From the NCBI RefSeq assembly GCF_013371215.1, contig NZ_JABWMH010000002.1, positions 806,001 to 870,000 of the forward strand: DNA of 64,000 nucleotides, read 5' to 3'. The notes below the pieces were generated by a model. The model saw nothing but the letters and a program-made list of their open reading frames with translations. It was not told the origin of the DNA and searched no databases. The translations under genes and the position numbers were made by a program. Numbering within the stretch: the first letter of the stretch is position 1; every line of letters begins with the position of its first letter. Positions 18,022 to 27,213 of the stretch are shown in pieces. The stretch is from Parasphingorhabdus flavimaris (GTDB lineage: Bacteria > Pseudomonadota > Alphaproteobacteria > Sphingomonadales > Sphingomonadaceae).

Positions 18022-18768
18022 ATGGGCTATTTGAGATTTTCCCTGCGTATCGCGCTGCTGTTCATAGCCCTGTTCGCCTGTGTACCATTCTACTATATCT
18101 GGCGTATCTTGCGCTTGTCCAATCCATGGCCGAGAACATTTCTCAAAATCGCAGCCTTTGCGTGCGGAGCCCGCGTCAATATAGTCGGCACCCCGATCCG
18201 CCGAGATGTATTCTTTATTTCCAATCACTTATCCTGGGTCGACATTGCAATTCTCGGTGGACATAGCGGCACTGCCTTTGTTTCCAAGGAAGAAATCGGA
18301 GACTGGCCGATCATCGGCTGGCTCTGCCGGCTCAACGACACCGTGTTCGTCTCGCGATCGGACCGGATGGGTGTGGCAGACCAGATCAACCAGCTGCGCG
18401 ACGCCCTTGAGGAAACCTGGGCGATCACGATTTTTCCGGAAGGCACGACATCTGACGGTTCAGACCTGCTGCCCTTCAAAGCACCCCTGCTCAAGGTACT
18501 GGAACCGCCCCCGCCCGGCATAATCGTCCAACCGATATTTCTCAATTACGGCGTGAATGCTGATGAAATTAGCTGGACTGGCGACGAAACCGCGCCTGCG
18601 AATGCCTGGCGGCTACTCACGCGACGCAGCAGCTTTCTGGTAGAAGTACATTTTCTCGAGCCCTTCGACCCGGACCATTATTCAGGCCGAAAGAATATCG
18701 CAGCCGAGGCCCGGCGCCGGATCGCCGAACCGCTTTCGGCTTCCCTGGGTGGCAAACCCATTGTATAG
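18022..18768 (+). CDS. plsC: 1-acyl-sn-glycerol-3-phosphate acyltransferase PlsC
   Basis: Second acylation step in phosphatidic acid synthesis. The 248-residue protein starts with a membrane helix (residues 5-30) and carries the family HX4D motif as SNHLSWVDIA and the glycerol-phosphate binding motif FPEGTTSDG. It lies between fur and miaB, the usual alphaproteobacterial arrangement, 9 bases before miaB. Confidence 0.93.
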   Translation: MGYLRFSLRIALLFIALFACVPFYYIWRILRLSNPWPRTFLKIAAFACGARVNIVGTPIRRDVFFISNHLSWVDIAILGGHSGTAFVSKEEIGDWPIIGWLCRLNDTVFVSRSDRMGVADQINQLRDALEETWAITIFPEGTTSDGSDLLPFKAPLLKVLEPPPPGIIVQPIFLNYGVNADEISWTGDETAPANAWRLLTRRSSFLVEVHFLEPFDPDHYSGRKNIAAEARRRIAEPLSASLGGKPIV

Positions 18769-18777
18769 GCAGCCGCT

Positions 18778-20115
18778 ATGACCAAAGCCGATCCTAAAAA
18801 ATTCCATATCAAGTCCTTTGGCTGCCAGATGAATGTCTATGACGGCGAACGCATGTCAGAAATGCTGGTCGATCAGGGCATGACCGCCGCAGAAAACAGC
18901 GAAGCAGCCGATCTGGTGGTGCTCAACACCTGCCACATTCGTGAAAAGGCAGTCGATAAAGTCTATTCCGATATCGGGCGGTTGCGCCGGAAAGACGGCA
19001 GCAGCCCAATGATCGCAGTCGCCGGCTGCGTCGCCCAGGCCGAGGGCAAGGAAATCTCACGCCGCGCCCCCAGTGTCGACATAGTCGTCGGTCCGCAAGC
19101 CTATCACCGACTGCCCGAACTGATGGAAACCGCGAAATCGGGCAAGAAAGCGCTCGACACCGACATGCCGGCGATTTCGAAATTTGATATTCTGCCAACC
19201 CGCGGGAAACAGGCACGACCGACCGCTTTCCTGACAGTTCAGGAAGGCTGCGACAAATTTTGCACCTATTGTGTGGTCCCTTATACGCGCGGCGCGGAGA
19301 TTTCGCGTCCGTGGAGCGATCTGGTCGACGAAGCAAAGGCGCTGGTCGACGGCGGGGCCCGTGAAATCACGCTGCTGGGCCAGAATGTCAACGCCTGGAG
19401 CGGCGAAGACGAGAAGGGAAATATGCAAGGCCTCGACGGCCTGATCCGGGCGCTCGACAGAATCCCGGGCCTGAAACGCATTCGCTATATGACCAGCCAT
19501 CCCAACGACATGACCGATGGCCTGGTTGCCGCGCATGGCGACGTGGGCTCGCTGATGCCCTTCCTCCATCTTCCGGTCCAGTCGGGCAGCGACCGCATTC
19601 TCAAGGCCATGAACCGCTCGCACAGCGTCCGGAGCTACCTCACGATCCTTGAGCAAATGCGCGCGGTCCGGCCCGACATCGCCTTGTCTGGCGACTTCAT
19701 TGTCGGCTTTCCTGGCGAAACCGATCAGGATTTCGAAGAAACATTGCAGATCGTCCGGGATGCCAATTATTCGCAGGCATTCTCCTTCAAATATTCTCCT
19801 CGTCCCGGCACTCCGGCTTCGGGAATGGACGACCAGATTGCACCGGAAGTAATGGATGAACGGCTGCAGCGGTTGCAGGCGCTGCTCAACGAGCAACAAT
19901 ATGCGTTCAATCAGCAAACCGTAGGCCGCACGACCGACATATTGCTGGAACGACAGGGCAAGCTGGATGGACAGCTGATCGGCAAGACACCCTGGCTGCA
20001 GTCGCTTCACATCATCTCTCCTGACCTGAAGATCGGCGATATGGTCGAGGTCGAAATAGCCCGTGCAGGTCCCAACAGCCTGACCGGCGAAATCAAAGAA
20101 AGAATGGCTGCCTGA
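18778..20115 (+). CDS. miaB: tRNA-2-methylthio-N6-dimethylallyladenosine synthase MiaB
   Basis: Radical-SAM methylthiotransferase that adds the 2-methylthio group to i6A37 in tRNA. The 445 residues show the N-terminal MTTase domain (KSFGCQMNVYDGERM, LNTCHIREKA, AGCVAQAEG), which holds one 4Fe-4S cluster. The radical-SAM core has GCDKFCTYCVVPYTRG, and a C-terminal TRAM domain (about 375-440) binds tRNA. Its stop overlaps the phoH start by one base. Confidence 0.97.
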   Translation: MTKADPKKFHIKSFGCQMNVYDGERMSEMLVDQGMTAAENSEAADLVVLNTCHIREKAVDKVYSDIGRLRRKDGSSPMIAVAGCVAQAEGKEISRRAPSVDIVVGPQAYHRLPELMETAKSGKKALDTDMPAISKFDILPTRGKQARPTAFLTVQEGCDKFCTYCVVPYTRGAEISRPWSDLVDEAKALVDGGAREITLLGQNVNAWSGEDEKGNMQGLDGLIRALDRIPGLKRIRYMTSHPNDMTDGLVAAHGDVGSLMPFLHLPVQSGSDRILKAMNRSHSVRSYLTILEQMRAVRPDIALSGDFIVGFPGETDQDFEETLQIVRDANYSQAFSFKYSPRPGTPASGMDDQIAPEVMDERLQRLQALLNEQQYAFNQQTVGRTTDILLERQGKLDGQLIGKTPWLQSLHIISPDLKIGDMVEVEIARAGPNSLTGEIKERMAA

Positions 20116-21146
20116 TGGCACAGAAAACAAAGGCCGGAGAAGCCGTCAAACTCACCAGTCTTGATCTGGAGTTTGAAGACGCGCACATTTTGGGCGATTT
20201 GTTCGGCGAATATGACCGGAATATCGTGGCCATCGAGAACCGGCTCGGCGTCTATATCGCCGCACGTGGAACCAAATTGAAAATCGAGGGCGAAGAAGAG
20301 GCCGTGTCACAGGCGCACACCGTCCTGACCGGCATCTATAACCGCTTGGAACAGGGACAGGAAATTGATGCTGGAGCCGTCGAAGCAATTATCGCCATGG
20401 CCGCCGACCCTCGGGTTGCAAAAGCGGTGAAGAAATCGGGAACGGTGATCAAGACCGGCAAGGATGATGTCGCCGAAGCACCCAAGGTGATGATCAGGAC
20501 CCGCAAGAAGACGATCTTTCCGCGGTCGGTTCGCCAGGCCCATTATATGGAAGCGCTCGCTCGCGACGACATGATTTTTGCCCTTGGTCCTGCAGGGACC
20601 GGCAAAACCTATCTGGCGGTAGCGCAAGCGGTCTCCCAGCTGGTTGCCGGCACCGTCGACCGTCTGATTCTGTCTCGGCCGGCGGTCGAGGCTGGAGAGA
20701 AGATCGGCTTTCTTCCCGGGGACTTGAAGGAGAAGGTCGATCCGTTTCTGCGGCCGCTCTATGACGCTCTTTACGACACGCTTCCCGCCGAGCAGGTGGA
20801 ACGGCGGATCGAAAGCGGCGAAATCGAAATCGCCCCGATTGCATTCATGCGCGGACGAACCCTGGCCGACGCCTTTGTCATCCTTGACGAAGCCCAGAAT
20901 ACAACCGCCGCCCAGATGAAAATGTTCCTCACCCGTTTCGGCATGAACAGCCGGATGGTGATCTGCGGCGACCCCAAGCAGGTCGATTTACCCCGAGAAG
21001 CGGTTTCCGGACTGGCCGACGCAGTATCCAAATTGCAGGATATCGATCGGGTCAGCGTCGTCGAATTTGGCGCGAGCGACGTTGTCCGCCACCCGCTGGT
21101 CGGAAAAATCGTCGAAGCCTATGAAGGCAAAGATGCTTCAGACTGA
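20115..21146 (+). CDS. PhoH family P-loop ATPase
   Basis: PhoH-like (YbeZ) protein of 343 residues. A KH-like N-terminal segment precedes the ATPase core with Walker A (LGPAGTGKTYLA), LILSRPAVEAGEKIGFLPGD, Walker B/DEAQ region (AFVILDEAQNTT) and CGDPKQVDLP. The family is linked to RNA metabolism and partners YbeY, encoded next and overlapping here. The Pho-regulon name is historical; no Pho control is apparent. Confidence 0.94.
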   Translation: MAQKTKAGEAVKLTSLDLEFEDAHILGDLFGEYDRNIVAIENRLGVYIAARGTKLKIEGEEEAVSQAHTVLTGIYNRLEQGQEIDAGAVEAIIAMAADPRVAKAVKKSGTVIKTGKDDVAEAPKVMIRTRKKTIFPRSVRQAHYMEALARDDMIFALGPAGTGKTYLAVAQAVSQLVAGTVDRLILSRPAVEAGEKIGFLPGDLKEKVDPFLRPLYDALYDTLPAEQVERRIESGEIEIAPIAFMRGRTLADAFVILDEAQNTTAAQMKMFLTRFGMNSRMVICGDPKQVDLPREAVSGLADAVSKLQDIDRVSVVEFGASDVVRHPLVGKIVEAYEGKDASD

Positions 21147-21648
21147 AATGATTGTCTGTCCGCCTTGGGACGAGAAAGCAGAATGGACCGATCTGGCCGC
21201 CCGGGCAGCTAAGGCCGCGATCACGGCATCGTCGCACGCGGCAATAATCTCGCGCAATTTCGCCATAGAAATCAGTGTCAAATTGTCAGACAATGACGAA
21301 GTCCAGACTCTCAACAAGGCCTATCGCGGAAAGGACAAGCCAACCAACGTCCTGTCATTTCCGCAAATCCAGCCAGATTTGCTCGAGACGCTGGCGAATA
21401 CCGACGACGGAGAGGCCTTGCTCGGTGATATCATTCTGGCCTTCGAGACATGTCGCGACGAAGCGCTGGCGAAGGATATCCCCCTTTCCCGCCATGTTAC
21501 ACATTTGATTGTGCACGGGACCTTGCATTTGCTAGGATATGATCACGAGAACGAGGCCGATGCAGGGGTAATGGAAAATATCGAAATCAATGCATTGGCA
21601 ACATTGGCCATTGCCAATCCTTACGCAGAACAAGCGCAAAACAGGTAA
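21133..21648 (+). CDS. ybeY: Endoribonuclease / rRNA maturation factor YbeY
   Basis: Zinc-dependent RNase needed for 16S rRNA 3' end maturation and ribosome quality control. The zinc motif H-x3-H-x5-H is present in HLIVHGTLHLLGYDHE, and KDKPTNVLSFP is the other conserved block. I chose the ATG at 21133 (171 residues, overlapping phoH by 14 bases) because AAGG lies upstream; ATG at 21148 lacks a ribosome site. Followed by corC after 12 bases. Confidence 0.92.
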   Translation: MLQTEMIVCPPWDEKAEWTDLAARAAKAAITASSHAAIISRNFAIEISVKLSDNDEVQTLNKAYRGKDKPTNVLSFPQIQPDLLETLANTDDGEALLGDIILAFETCRDEALAKDIPLSRHVTHLIVHGTLHLLGYDHENEADAGVMENIEINALATLAIANPYAEQAQNR

Positions 21649-21660
21649 TCAAGAAATAAT

Positions 21661-22605
21661 ATGAGTGACGTTGAAAAGGAAAATGGCACGGGCGTGGCTC
21701 GCAGCAGCGGCCAATCCAAGGAAGATGACGAGCCCGGGCGAATATGGCGGAGCCTGAAGGCTCTGCTATTCGGAAACACCGAAGATAATAGTCTGCGCGC
21801 GCAGATCGAAGAAGTCATTGACGACCACGAGAATGATGCGGAATCCGATCCAAACGGGCGACCCGACGTATCATCACTGGAACTCGAGATGCTGCGGAAC
21901 ATGCTGCATTTCAGCGATAATCGGGTAGACGATATCGCGGTACCGCGTGCCGATATAATTGCGATTGAGGAAAGCTCCCCGTTCAGCGACTTCGTCGATA
22001 TTTTCTCCGAGCACGGGCACAGCCGGATTCCGGTATATCGCGACAATCTCGACAATATTATCGGAATGATCCACATCAAGGATATCTTCGCGATTGTTGC
22101 GAAGGGAGGCAAATATCCTGATGATATCGCACCCTTTCTTCGTCAGCCGCGTTTCGTACCGGAATCAATGGGCGTGCTGGATCTGCTGGCCGAAATGCGG
22201 GCCACACGCACCCATCTTGCGATCATTTTTGACGAATATAATGGCACGGAAGGTCTCGTTACCATCGAGGATATTGTCGAGGAGATCACCGGCGAGATCG
22301 AAGACGAACATGATGACGAACCAGTGCCGATGCTCGTCAAGCTGGACGATGGAATCTGGGAGGCAGATGCCCGGGCCGAGCTGGACGATGTCGGCGAGGC
22401 GATCGATCCGGCACTCGAGGTGATCGACGAGGATGTCGACACAATCGGAGGTCTGAGCTTCGTGCTGGCGGGCCATATTCCCACTGTGGGTGAAAGGCTG
22501 GAACATCCCAGCGGCTGGATTCTGGAAATTACCGAAGCCGATGACCGCCGCGTCACCAGACTGCGCCTGCACCCGGCACAGCAGGATGAGATCAAGCCCG
22601 CTTAG
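21661..22605 (+). CDS. CBS-domain transporter-associated protein, CorC/TlyC family
   Basis: Soluble 314-residue protein with paired CBS domains (about residues 85-205; for example VPRADIIAIEESSPFSDFVD and HSRIPVYRDNLDNIIGMIHI) and a C-terminal CorC_HlyC domain (about 225-305). The family is tied to magnesium/cobalt efflux and called hemolysin-related for historical reasons. In many alphaproteobacteria lnt follows corC; here a convergent MOSC gene overlaps its last 4 bases instead. Confidence 0.9.
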   Translation: MSDVEKENGTGVARSSGQSKEDDEPGRIWRSLKALLFGNTEDNSLRAQIEEVIDDHENDAESDPNGRPDVSSLELEMLRNMLHFSDNRVDDIAVPRADIIAIEESSPFSDFVDIFSEHGHSRIPVYRDNLDNIIGMIHIKDIFAIVAKGGKYPDDIAPFLRQPRFVPESMGVLDLLAEMRATRTHLAIIFDEYNGTEGLVTIEDIVEEITGEIEDEHDDEPVPMLVKLDDGIWEADARAELDDVGEAIDPALEVIDEDVDTIGGLSFVLAGHIPTVGERLEHPSGWILEITEADDRRVTRLRLHPAQQDEIKPA

Positions 22606-23255
22606 CCGGCGGCCAGCTGCCCAGCCCGAACCCGCCAGCTTTCAGCGAGCGTCCGGTTTTTTGAAAGCGCGACAAGTTCAGCGGCCTGCCCCTTGTGCCC
22701 GCCGCCGATTATCATGCCGAATAGCCAGTCCAGCGGCCAGTCGGGATAAGGCCGTGCCTGTTGGACAAAGTCGTCCCCTGCCTTCACCCGTCCCTCTTCC
22801 AGGACGCGAAAATAGCTGCCTGATTTCCCGGTTTTCACCACGGTCTTCAAGACATCGCCTTTGCCAAATCGATGATTGAGCTTCCAGCAAGGCTGACGCG
22901 CGTGGCTGCATTCTATCAATGCCGACCCAACCCGGAAAATATCGCCCAGACAGAGCTGATCCTCGGTCAATCCGGTACAACTGAAATTCTCGCCAAAGGC
23001 ACCCGTTTCATTCAGCTCGGAGACATCGGGATATTTCTCCCGCCAGAAATCATAATGTTCGATCGGATAGAGATGAACCGCCTTGTCACGGCCGCCGTGG
23101 CGCAGCGGATCGCCTACCTGATTGCCCTCCAGCCCTTCAAAGCCCAGCATTAGCGACCGGTCAACCGGGTCCTTGGCAATCGCGCTCAATTCGCCATCAT
23201 CGCCAAATATTTTCGGCGTGCCAGTCAGCAGATGGTCGAGCTTCGTCCGGAGCAT
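22602..23255 (-). CDS. MOSC domain protein (YiiM-like)
   Basis: A 217-residue protein with a MOSC domain: HGGRDKAVHLYPIEHYDFWR, GAFGENFSCTGLTE and the conserved cysteine region ECSHARQPCWKLNHRFG. MOSC proteins bind the molybdenum cofactor or a sulfur/Mo carrier; YiiM relatives detoxify N-hydroxylated compounds. The start at 23255 is the first ATG that leaves room for a promoter shared with the divergent glycosyltransferase; the longer frame to 23342 would overlap that gene. No strong ribosome site supports either. Confidence 0.85.
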   Translation of the reverse strand: MLRTKLDHLLTGTPKIFGDDGELSAIAKDPVDRSLMLGFEGLEGNQVGDPLRHGGRDKAVHLYPIEHYDFWREKYPDVSELNETGAFGENFSCTGLTEDQLCLGDIFRVGSALIECSHARQPCWKLNHRFGKGDVLKTVVKTGKSGSYFRVLEEGRVKAGDDFVQQARPYPDWPLDWLFGMIIGGGHKGQAAELVALSKNRTLAESWRVRAGQLAAG

Positions 23256-23319
23256 AAGCGACTGATAGCCAACCAAGTTCACATTGGCAATTTCCCCTTG
23301 ATTATGCTTCAAGGCGCGA

Positions 23320-24501
23320 ATGGAAATCAGTGACCTTCGCATTGCCCTTTATAGTGGCAATTATAACTTCGTCCGCGATGGTGCCAATCAGGCACTCAAC
23401 CGGCTGGTGGATTATCTGCTGCGCCAGGGGGCCGCTGTGCGGGTCTATTCACCCACCACGGACACGCCCGCTTTTGAGCCGACCGGCGATCTTGTCAGCG
23501 TCCCGTCCGTGGCTTTTCCCGGTCGTGGTGAATATCGCTTTCCGACCCGCCTTTCCGGCGATGTCCGCAGGGATCTCGAGCGGTTCAATCCCAATATCAT
23601 GCAGATTTCCAGTCCGGACCGTGTCGGCCACAAGATGGTGTCGTGGGCGCGCAACAACGAGATACCGGTTCTGGCATCCGTGCACACGCGGTTTGAAACC
23701 TATCCGCGCTATTATAATCTCGCCTTTCTGGAGCCGGTGATCGAGGCGATCCTGCGACGTCTCTATCGGCGTTGCGACGCTCTGGTGGCTCCGTCCGAAT
23801 CGATGGCGCAGGTGCTGCGCGACCAGCGAATGAATTATGACGTCGGCATCTGGTCTCGCGGGGTTGACCGCGAGATATTCAATTCCGGCCATCGCGACAT
23901 GGCATGGCGACGCGCGCTCGGCATCGCGGACGACGAACCGGTGATCGGGTTTCTCGGACGGCTGGTGATGGAAAAGGGACTCGATGTCTTTTCCGATGCA
24001 ATCGACGAACTCAATCGCCGCAAGGTCAAACACAAGGTCGTGGTCATAGGCGAAGGGCCCGCCCAACAGTGGTTCGAGGAACGGATTCCCGGTGCCGTTT
24101 TCGCCGGATTCCAGCAGGGCAGCGATCTCGGCCGCGCGGTTGCAAGCATGGACATGCTGTTCAACCCCTCGATCACCGAAACTTTCGGCAATGTCACCCT
24201 CGAAGCGATGGCCTGCGGTCTTCCGGTCGTGGCAGCACAGGCCACCGGCAGCCAGAGCCTGGTCAAAGACAATGAATCGGGCAAGCTGATAGCGCCCGGC
24301 GCTGTCCGTGAATTTGCCGATGCCCTGCAATTATATTGCGAACACCACGATATCCGCAACGCACACGGCGCCGCCGGGGAACGTCGCGCCGAAGAATATA
24401 GCTGGGACCAGATCAACAATGTCGTGGCACAAACCTACATGCGGCTCGTCCGCCAGCGGCGCGCCGGTCACGGACCGATCTCCTCGGCTGCTATCCGCTA
24501 G
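23320..24501 (+). CDS. Glycosyltransferase family 4 protein
   Basis: GT-B fold transferase of 393 residues. The N-terminal domain starts RIALYSGNYNFVRDGANQAL; the C-terminal donor domain has IGFLGRLVMEKGLDVF and the EX7E motif in ITETFGNVTLEAMACGLPVV. It resembles the GT4 enzymes that put sugars on membrane lipids, such as diacylglycerol, sphingolipid or phosphatidylinositol glycosyltransferases, but the acceptor cannot be told from sequence. It precedes rarA by 2 bases. Confidence 0.85.
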   Translation: MEISDLRIALYSGNYNFVRDGANQALNRLVDYLLRQGAAVRVYSPTTDTPAFEPTGDLVSVPSVAFPGRGEYRFPTRLSGDVRRDLERFNPNIMQISSPDRVGHKMVSWARNNEIPVLASVHTRFETYPRYYNLAFLEPVIEAILRRLYRRCDALVAPSESMAQVLRDQRMNYDVGIWSRGVDREIFNSGHRDMAWRRALGIADDEPVIGFLGRLVMEKGLDVFSDAIDELNRRKVKHKVVVIGEGPAQQWFEERIPGAVFAGFQQGSDLGRAVASMDMLFNPSITETFGNVTLEAMACGLPVVAAQATGSQSLVKDNESGKLIAPGAVREFADALQLYCEHHDIRNAHGAAGERRAEEYSWDQINNVVAQTYMRLVRQRRAGHGPISSAAIR

Positions 24502-24503
24502 TC

Positions 24504-25826
24504 ATGCAGGGACTGTTTGACGATGATGACGAAGAACAACAGCGGGATTCCGAAAACACGCCCGATGCCCCCCTTGCCGACCGGCTGAGACCGCGTCTGC
24601 TGCCCGACATCGTCGGCCAAGACCATCTGGTCGGAGCAGAAGGCACGATCGGCCGGATGATCGCTGCGGGCAAACTGTCTTCCATCATCCTTTGGGGACC
24701 GCCCGGAACCGGCAAAACCAGTCTCGCCAGACTGCTCGCCGATCAGACCGACCTGCATTTCAAGGCTATCTCTGCGGTATTTTCAGGGGTTGCCGACCTG
24801 AAGAAGGTTTTTGCCGAGGCCGACATGCGCTTTCAGTCCGGCAAGGCGACCCTGTTGTTCGTCGACGAAATACACCGTTTCAATCGCTCCCAGCAGGACA
24901 GTTTCCTGCCTTATGTCGAGCGGGGCACGGTGGTGCTGGTAGGTGCGACGACCGAGAATCCGTCATTTGAACTCAATGCCGCTTTGCTGAGCCGTGCCCA
25001 GGTTCTCATCCTCAATCGACTGGATGCGGCCGCTCTGGGCCAGTTACTGGACAAGGCCGAAAAGCTCGAAGACAAGCCCCTGCCCCTCACCAGCGATGCC
25101 AGAGAAGCATTGATCGCCAGCGCCGACGGCGATGGCCGGTTCCTGCTCAATCAGGCAGAGACGTTGTTCTCGCTGGACCTCAACGATCCGCTCGACCCTC
25201 CCCAACTCGCCAAAATACTGCACCGGCGCATGGCGGTCTATGACAAGGATCGGGAGGGTCATTATAATCTGATCTCGGCGCTGCACAAAGCGTTGCGCGG
25301 GTCCGATCCACAGGCCTCTCTCTATTATCTGGCACGGATGCTGGTGGCCGGTGAACAGCCGTTATTCCTGCTTCGCCGCATCGTCCGATTTGCCAGCGAA
25401 GATATCGGCCTCGCTGATCCGCAGGCCCTGATGCAGGCGCTCGCCGCGAAACAGGCATATGAATTTCTCGGCAGTCCGGAGGGCGAGCTGGCGATCGTTC
25501 AGGCCTGCCTCTATTGCGCCACCGCACCAAAATCCAACGCAGCCTATAAGGCTCAAAAAGGCGCATGGAAATCCGCCAAAAGCACCGGCTCGCTGATGCC
25601 GCCGCAAAACATTCTCAATGCACCGACCAGCCTGATGAAGGACATCGGCTATGGCAAAGGCTATAGCTACGATCATGAAACCGATGACGGATTTTCGGGT
25701 GACAATTACTGGCCGGAAGAGATGCAGCCGGAGACATATTACCAACCGGTGGACCGGGGCTTTGAGCATAAAATCCGGGAACGGCTAGATTATTGGGAGA
25801 ATTTGCGTGCTGAAAAAACTGGTTAG
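24504..25826 (+). CDS. rarA: Replication-associated recombination protein RarA
   Basis: Clamp-loader-like AAA+ ATPase of 440 residues that acts at stalled replication forks. Walker A (WGPPGTGKTSLARLLA), Walker B (LLFVDEIHRFN), sensor 1 (VGATTENPSFE) and the C-terminal tetramerisation domain with ARMLVAGEQPLFLLRRIVR are all present. The end of the gene overlaps the next, GTG-started gene by 20 bases. Confidence 0.95.
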   Translation: MQGLFDDDDEEQQRDSENTPDAPLADRLRPRLLPDIVGQDHLVGAEGTIGRMIAAGKLSSIILWGPPGTGKTSLARLLADQTDLHFKAISAVFSGVADLKKVFAEADMRFQSGKATLLFVDEIHRFNRSQQDSFLPYVERGTVVLVGATTENPSFELNAALLSRAQVLILNRLDAAALGQLLDKAEKLEDKPLPLTSDAREALIASADGDGRFLLNQAETLFSLDLNDPLDPPQLAKILHRRMAVYDKDREGHYNLISALHKALRGSDPQASLYYLARMLVAGEQPLFLLRRIVRFASEDIGLADPQALMQALAAKQAYEFLGSPEGELAIVQACLYCATAPKSNAAYKAQKGAWKSAKSTGSLMPPQNILNAPTSLMKDIGYGKGYSYDHETDDGFSGDNYWPEEMQPETYYQPVDRGFEHKIRERLDYWENLRAEKTG

Positions 25827-27213
25827 TATCTGCGCCCTGGGTGCCCTGGTTCCGGTCAGCGCATTCGCCCAGGATGAAGAGCCATCGCGCTATGACCGCG
25901 CTTTGGCTGCAGGATATAAAGCACAGTTCGTCTGTTCCGGCCTTTGGAACGGAGGAAAAGCACTCGCTGATATCAAGGCCGATGAACTGACCGGTATATA
26001 TGACCGCATAGCCGATATTGTGCCGGAACTGTCCGAGGTTGTGGAAGGGAGCGAAAGGCGGGTCCGCGTTTCGTTTGCCGAGGATATGCCGCCGCGCATC
26101 GCAATCTGGAATCACAGGACGGGTTGCACTTCCATGCCCATTGGATTTGACGACGTTCCGACCCGCGCGCCGGTCAAGACACGTGATTTTCGGGACGACT
26201 TGCCGTGGCCGATGGGAGATATCACTCCTGCTCCGGCTAAAAACGCGGCTGGATTGCCCGTCGCCGCTGTGGCGCAACAGGCATTCGATGCGACCACTTA
26301 CGGCGAGGGCAACAAAACCAGCGGCCTATTGATCCTGCACAAGAATATGATCAAGGCCGAACAATATAAAGCCGGTCATGATCTTCATACCGCGCAGCGG
26401 ACATGGTCTGTTGCGAAGTCTATCGCGGGGACTCTGATCGGCCACTCGGTCCAGCAGAATATGGTCGATGTGCGCGCCAAAGCCGGCTTGCCGCAATGGC
26501 AGGAAACCGGAGATCCGCGCAGCGCTATCACCATCGACAATCTTATGCGGATGGCCAGCGGCCTGACCAGCGACACCGCCGGCAACCGCACCGATGGCAT
26601 CTACATGGGCGCCACCAGCGCGAGCCAGCAGGCCACCAGCTGGTCTCTGCTGGAACAGCCGGGCACAAAATTTCGCTATGCCAATAACGACACGTTGCTA
26701 GCGGTGCTTGCTGCCCGTGCCTCCCATGAGGAGCGGAAGAACAAACTCGGCAATTATATGCCCGGGAAGCATGATTTTGATCCGTTTGCCCTGTTCCAGA
26801 AACTGGGTATGACCCGCACTTATGCCGAGACCGACTGGCAGGGCAATTATATCCTCTCCAGTCAGGTCTGGACCACCGCTCGGGACCTCGGACGGCTTGG
26901 TCAGCTTTATCTCGACAATGGCGTATGGAACGGCGAACGTCTGCTTCCCGAAAACTGGCTGGATTATGTCAGCAGGCCTTCCGGGCCGCAGCCGGAGGGG
27001 CGAGAATTCGGCTATGGCGCGACATTCTGGCTGATGGACAAATCCGAAGGCGTCCCGGCAGATACGATTGCTGCCTTCGGAAACCGCGGCCAGTATCTGG
27101 TTATCATCCCCTCCCTTAATTTGGTTATCGTCCGGCGCGGCTATGACACCAGCGACGGACGGTTTGATATCGCGGCATTTACCCGTGATGTCGTCAGGGT
27201 TCTCGCACAATGA
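25807..27213 (+). CDS. Exported serine hydrolase (class C beta-lactamase / NylB-like fold)
   Basis: A 468-residue protein with a signal peptide (MLKKLVSICALGALVPVSAFAQ). It has the serine beta-lactamase-like SxxK motif in TWSVAKSIAGTL and the YxN motif in FRYANNDTLL. The third motif region is FGNRGQYLVIIP, in place of KTG, as in esterases and 6-aminohexanoate-dimer hydrolase relatives. The start is GTG at 25807, inside the end of rarA. Natural substrate unknown. Confidence 0.83.
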   Translation: MLKKLVSICALGALVPVSAFAQDEEPSRYDRALAAGYKAQFVCSGLWNGGKALADIKADELTGIYDRIADIVPELSEVVEGSERRVRVSFAEDMPPRIAIWNHRTGCTSMPIGFDDVPTRAPVKTRDFRDDLPWPMGDITPAPAKNAAGLPVAAVAQQAFDATTYGEGNKTSGLLILHKNMIKAEQYKAGHDLHTAQRTWSVAKSIAGTLIGHSVQQNMVDVRAKAGLPQWQETGDPRSAITIDNLMRMASGLTSDTAGNRTDGIYMGATSASQQATSWSLLEQPGTKFRYANNDTLLAVLAARASHEERKNKLGNYMPGKHDFDPFALFQKLGMTRTYAETDWQGNYILSSQVWTTARDLGRLGQLYLDNGVWNGERLLPENWLDYVSRPSGPQPEGREFGYGATFWLMDKSEGVPADTIAAFGNRGQYLVIIPSLNLVIVRRGYDTSDGRFDIAAFTRDVVRVLAQ

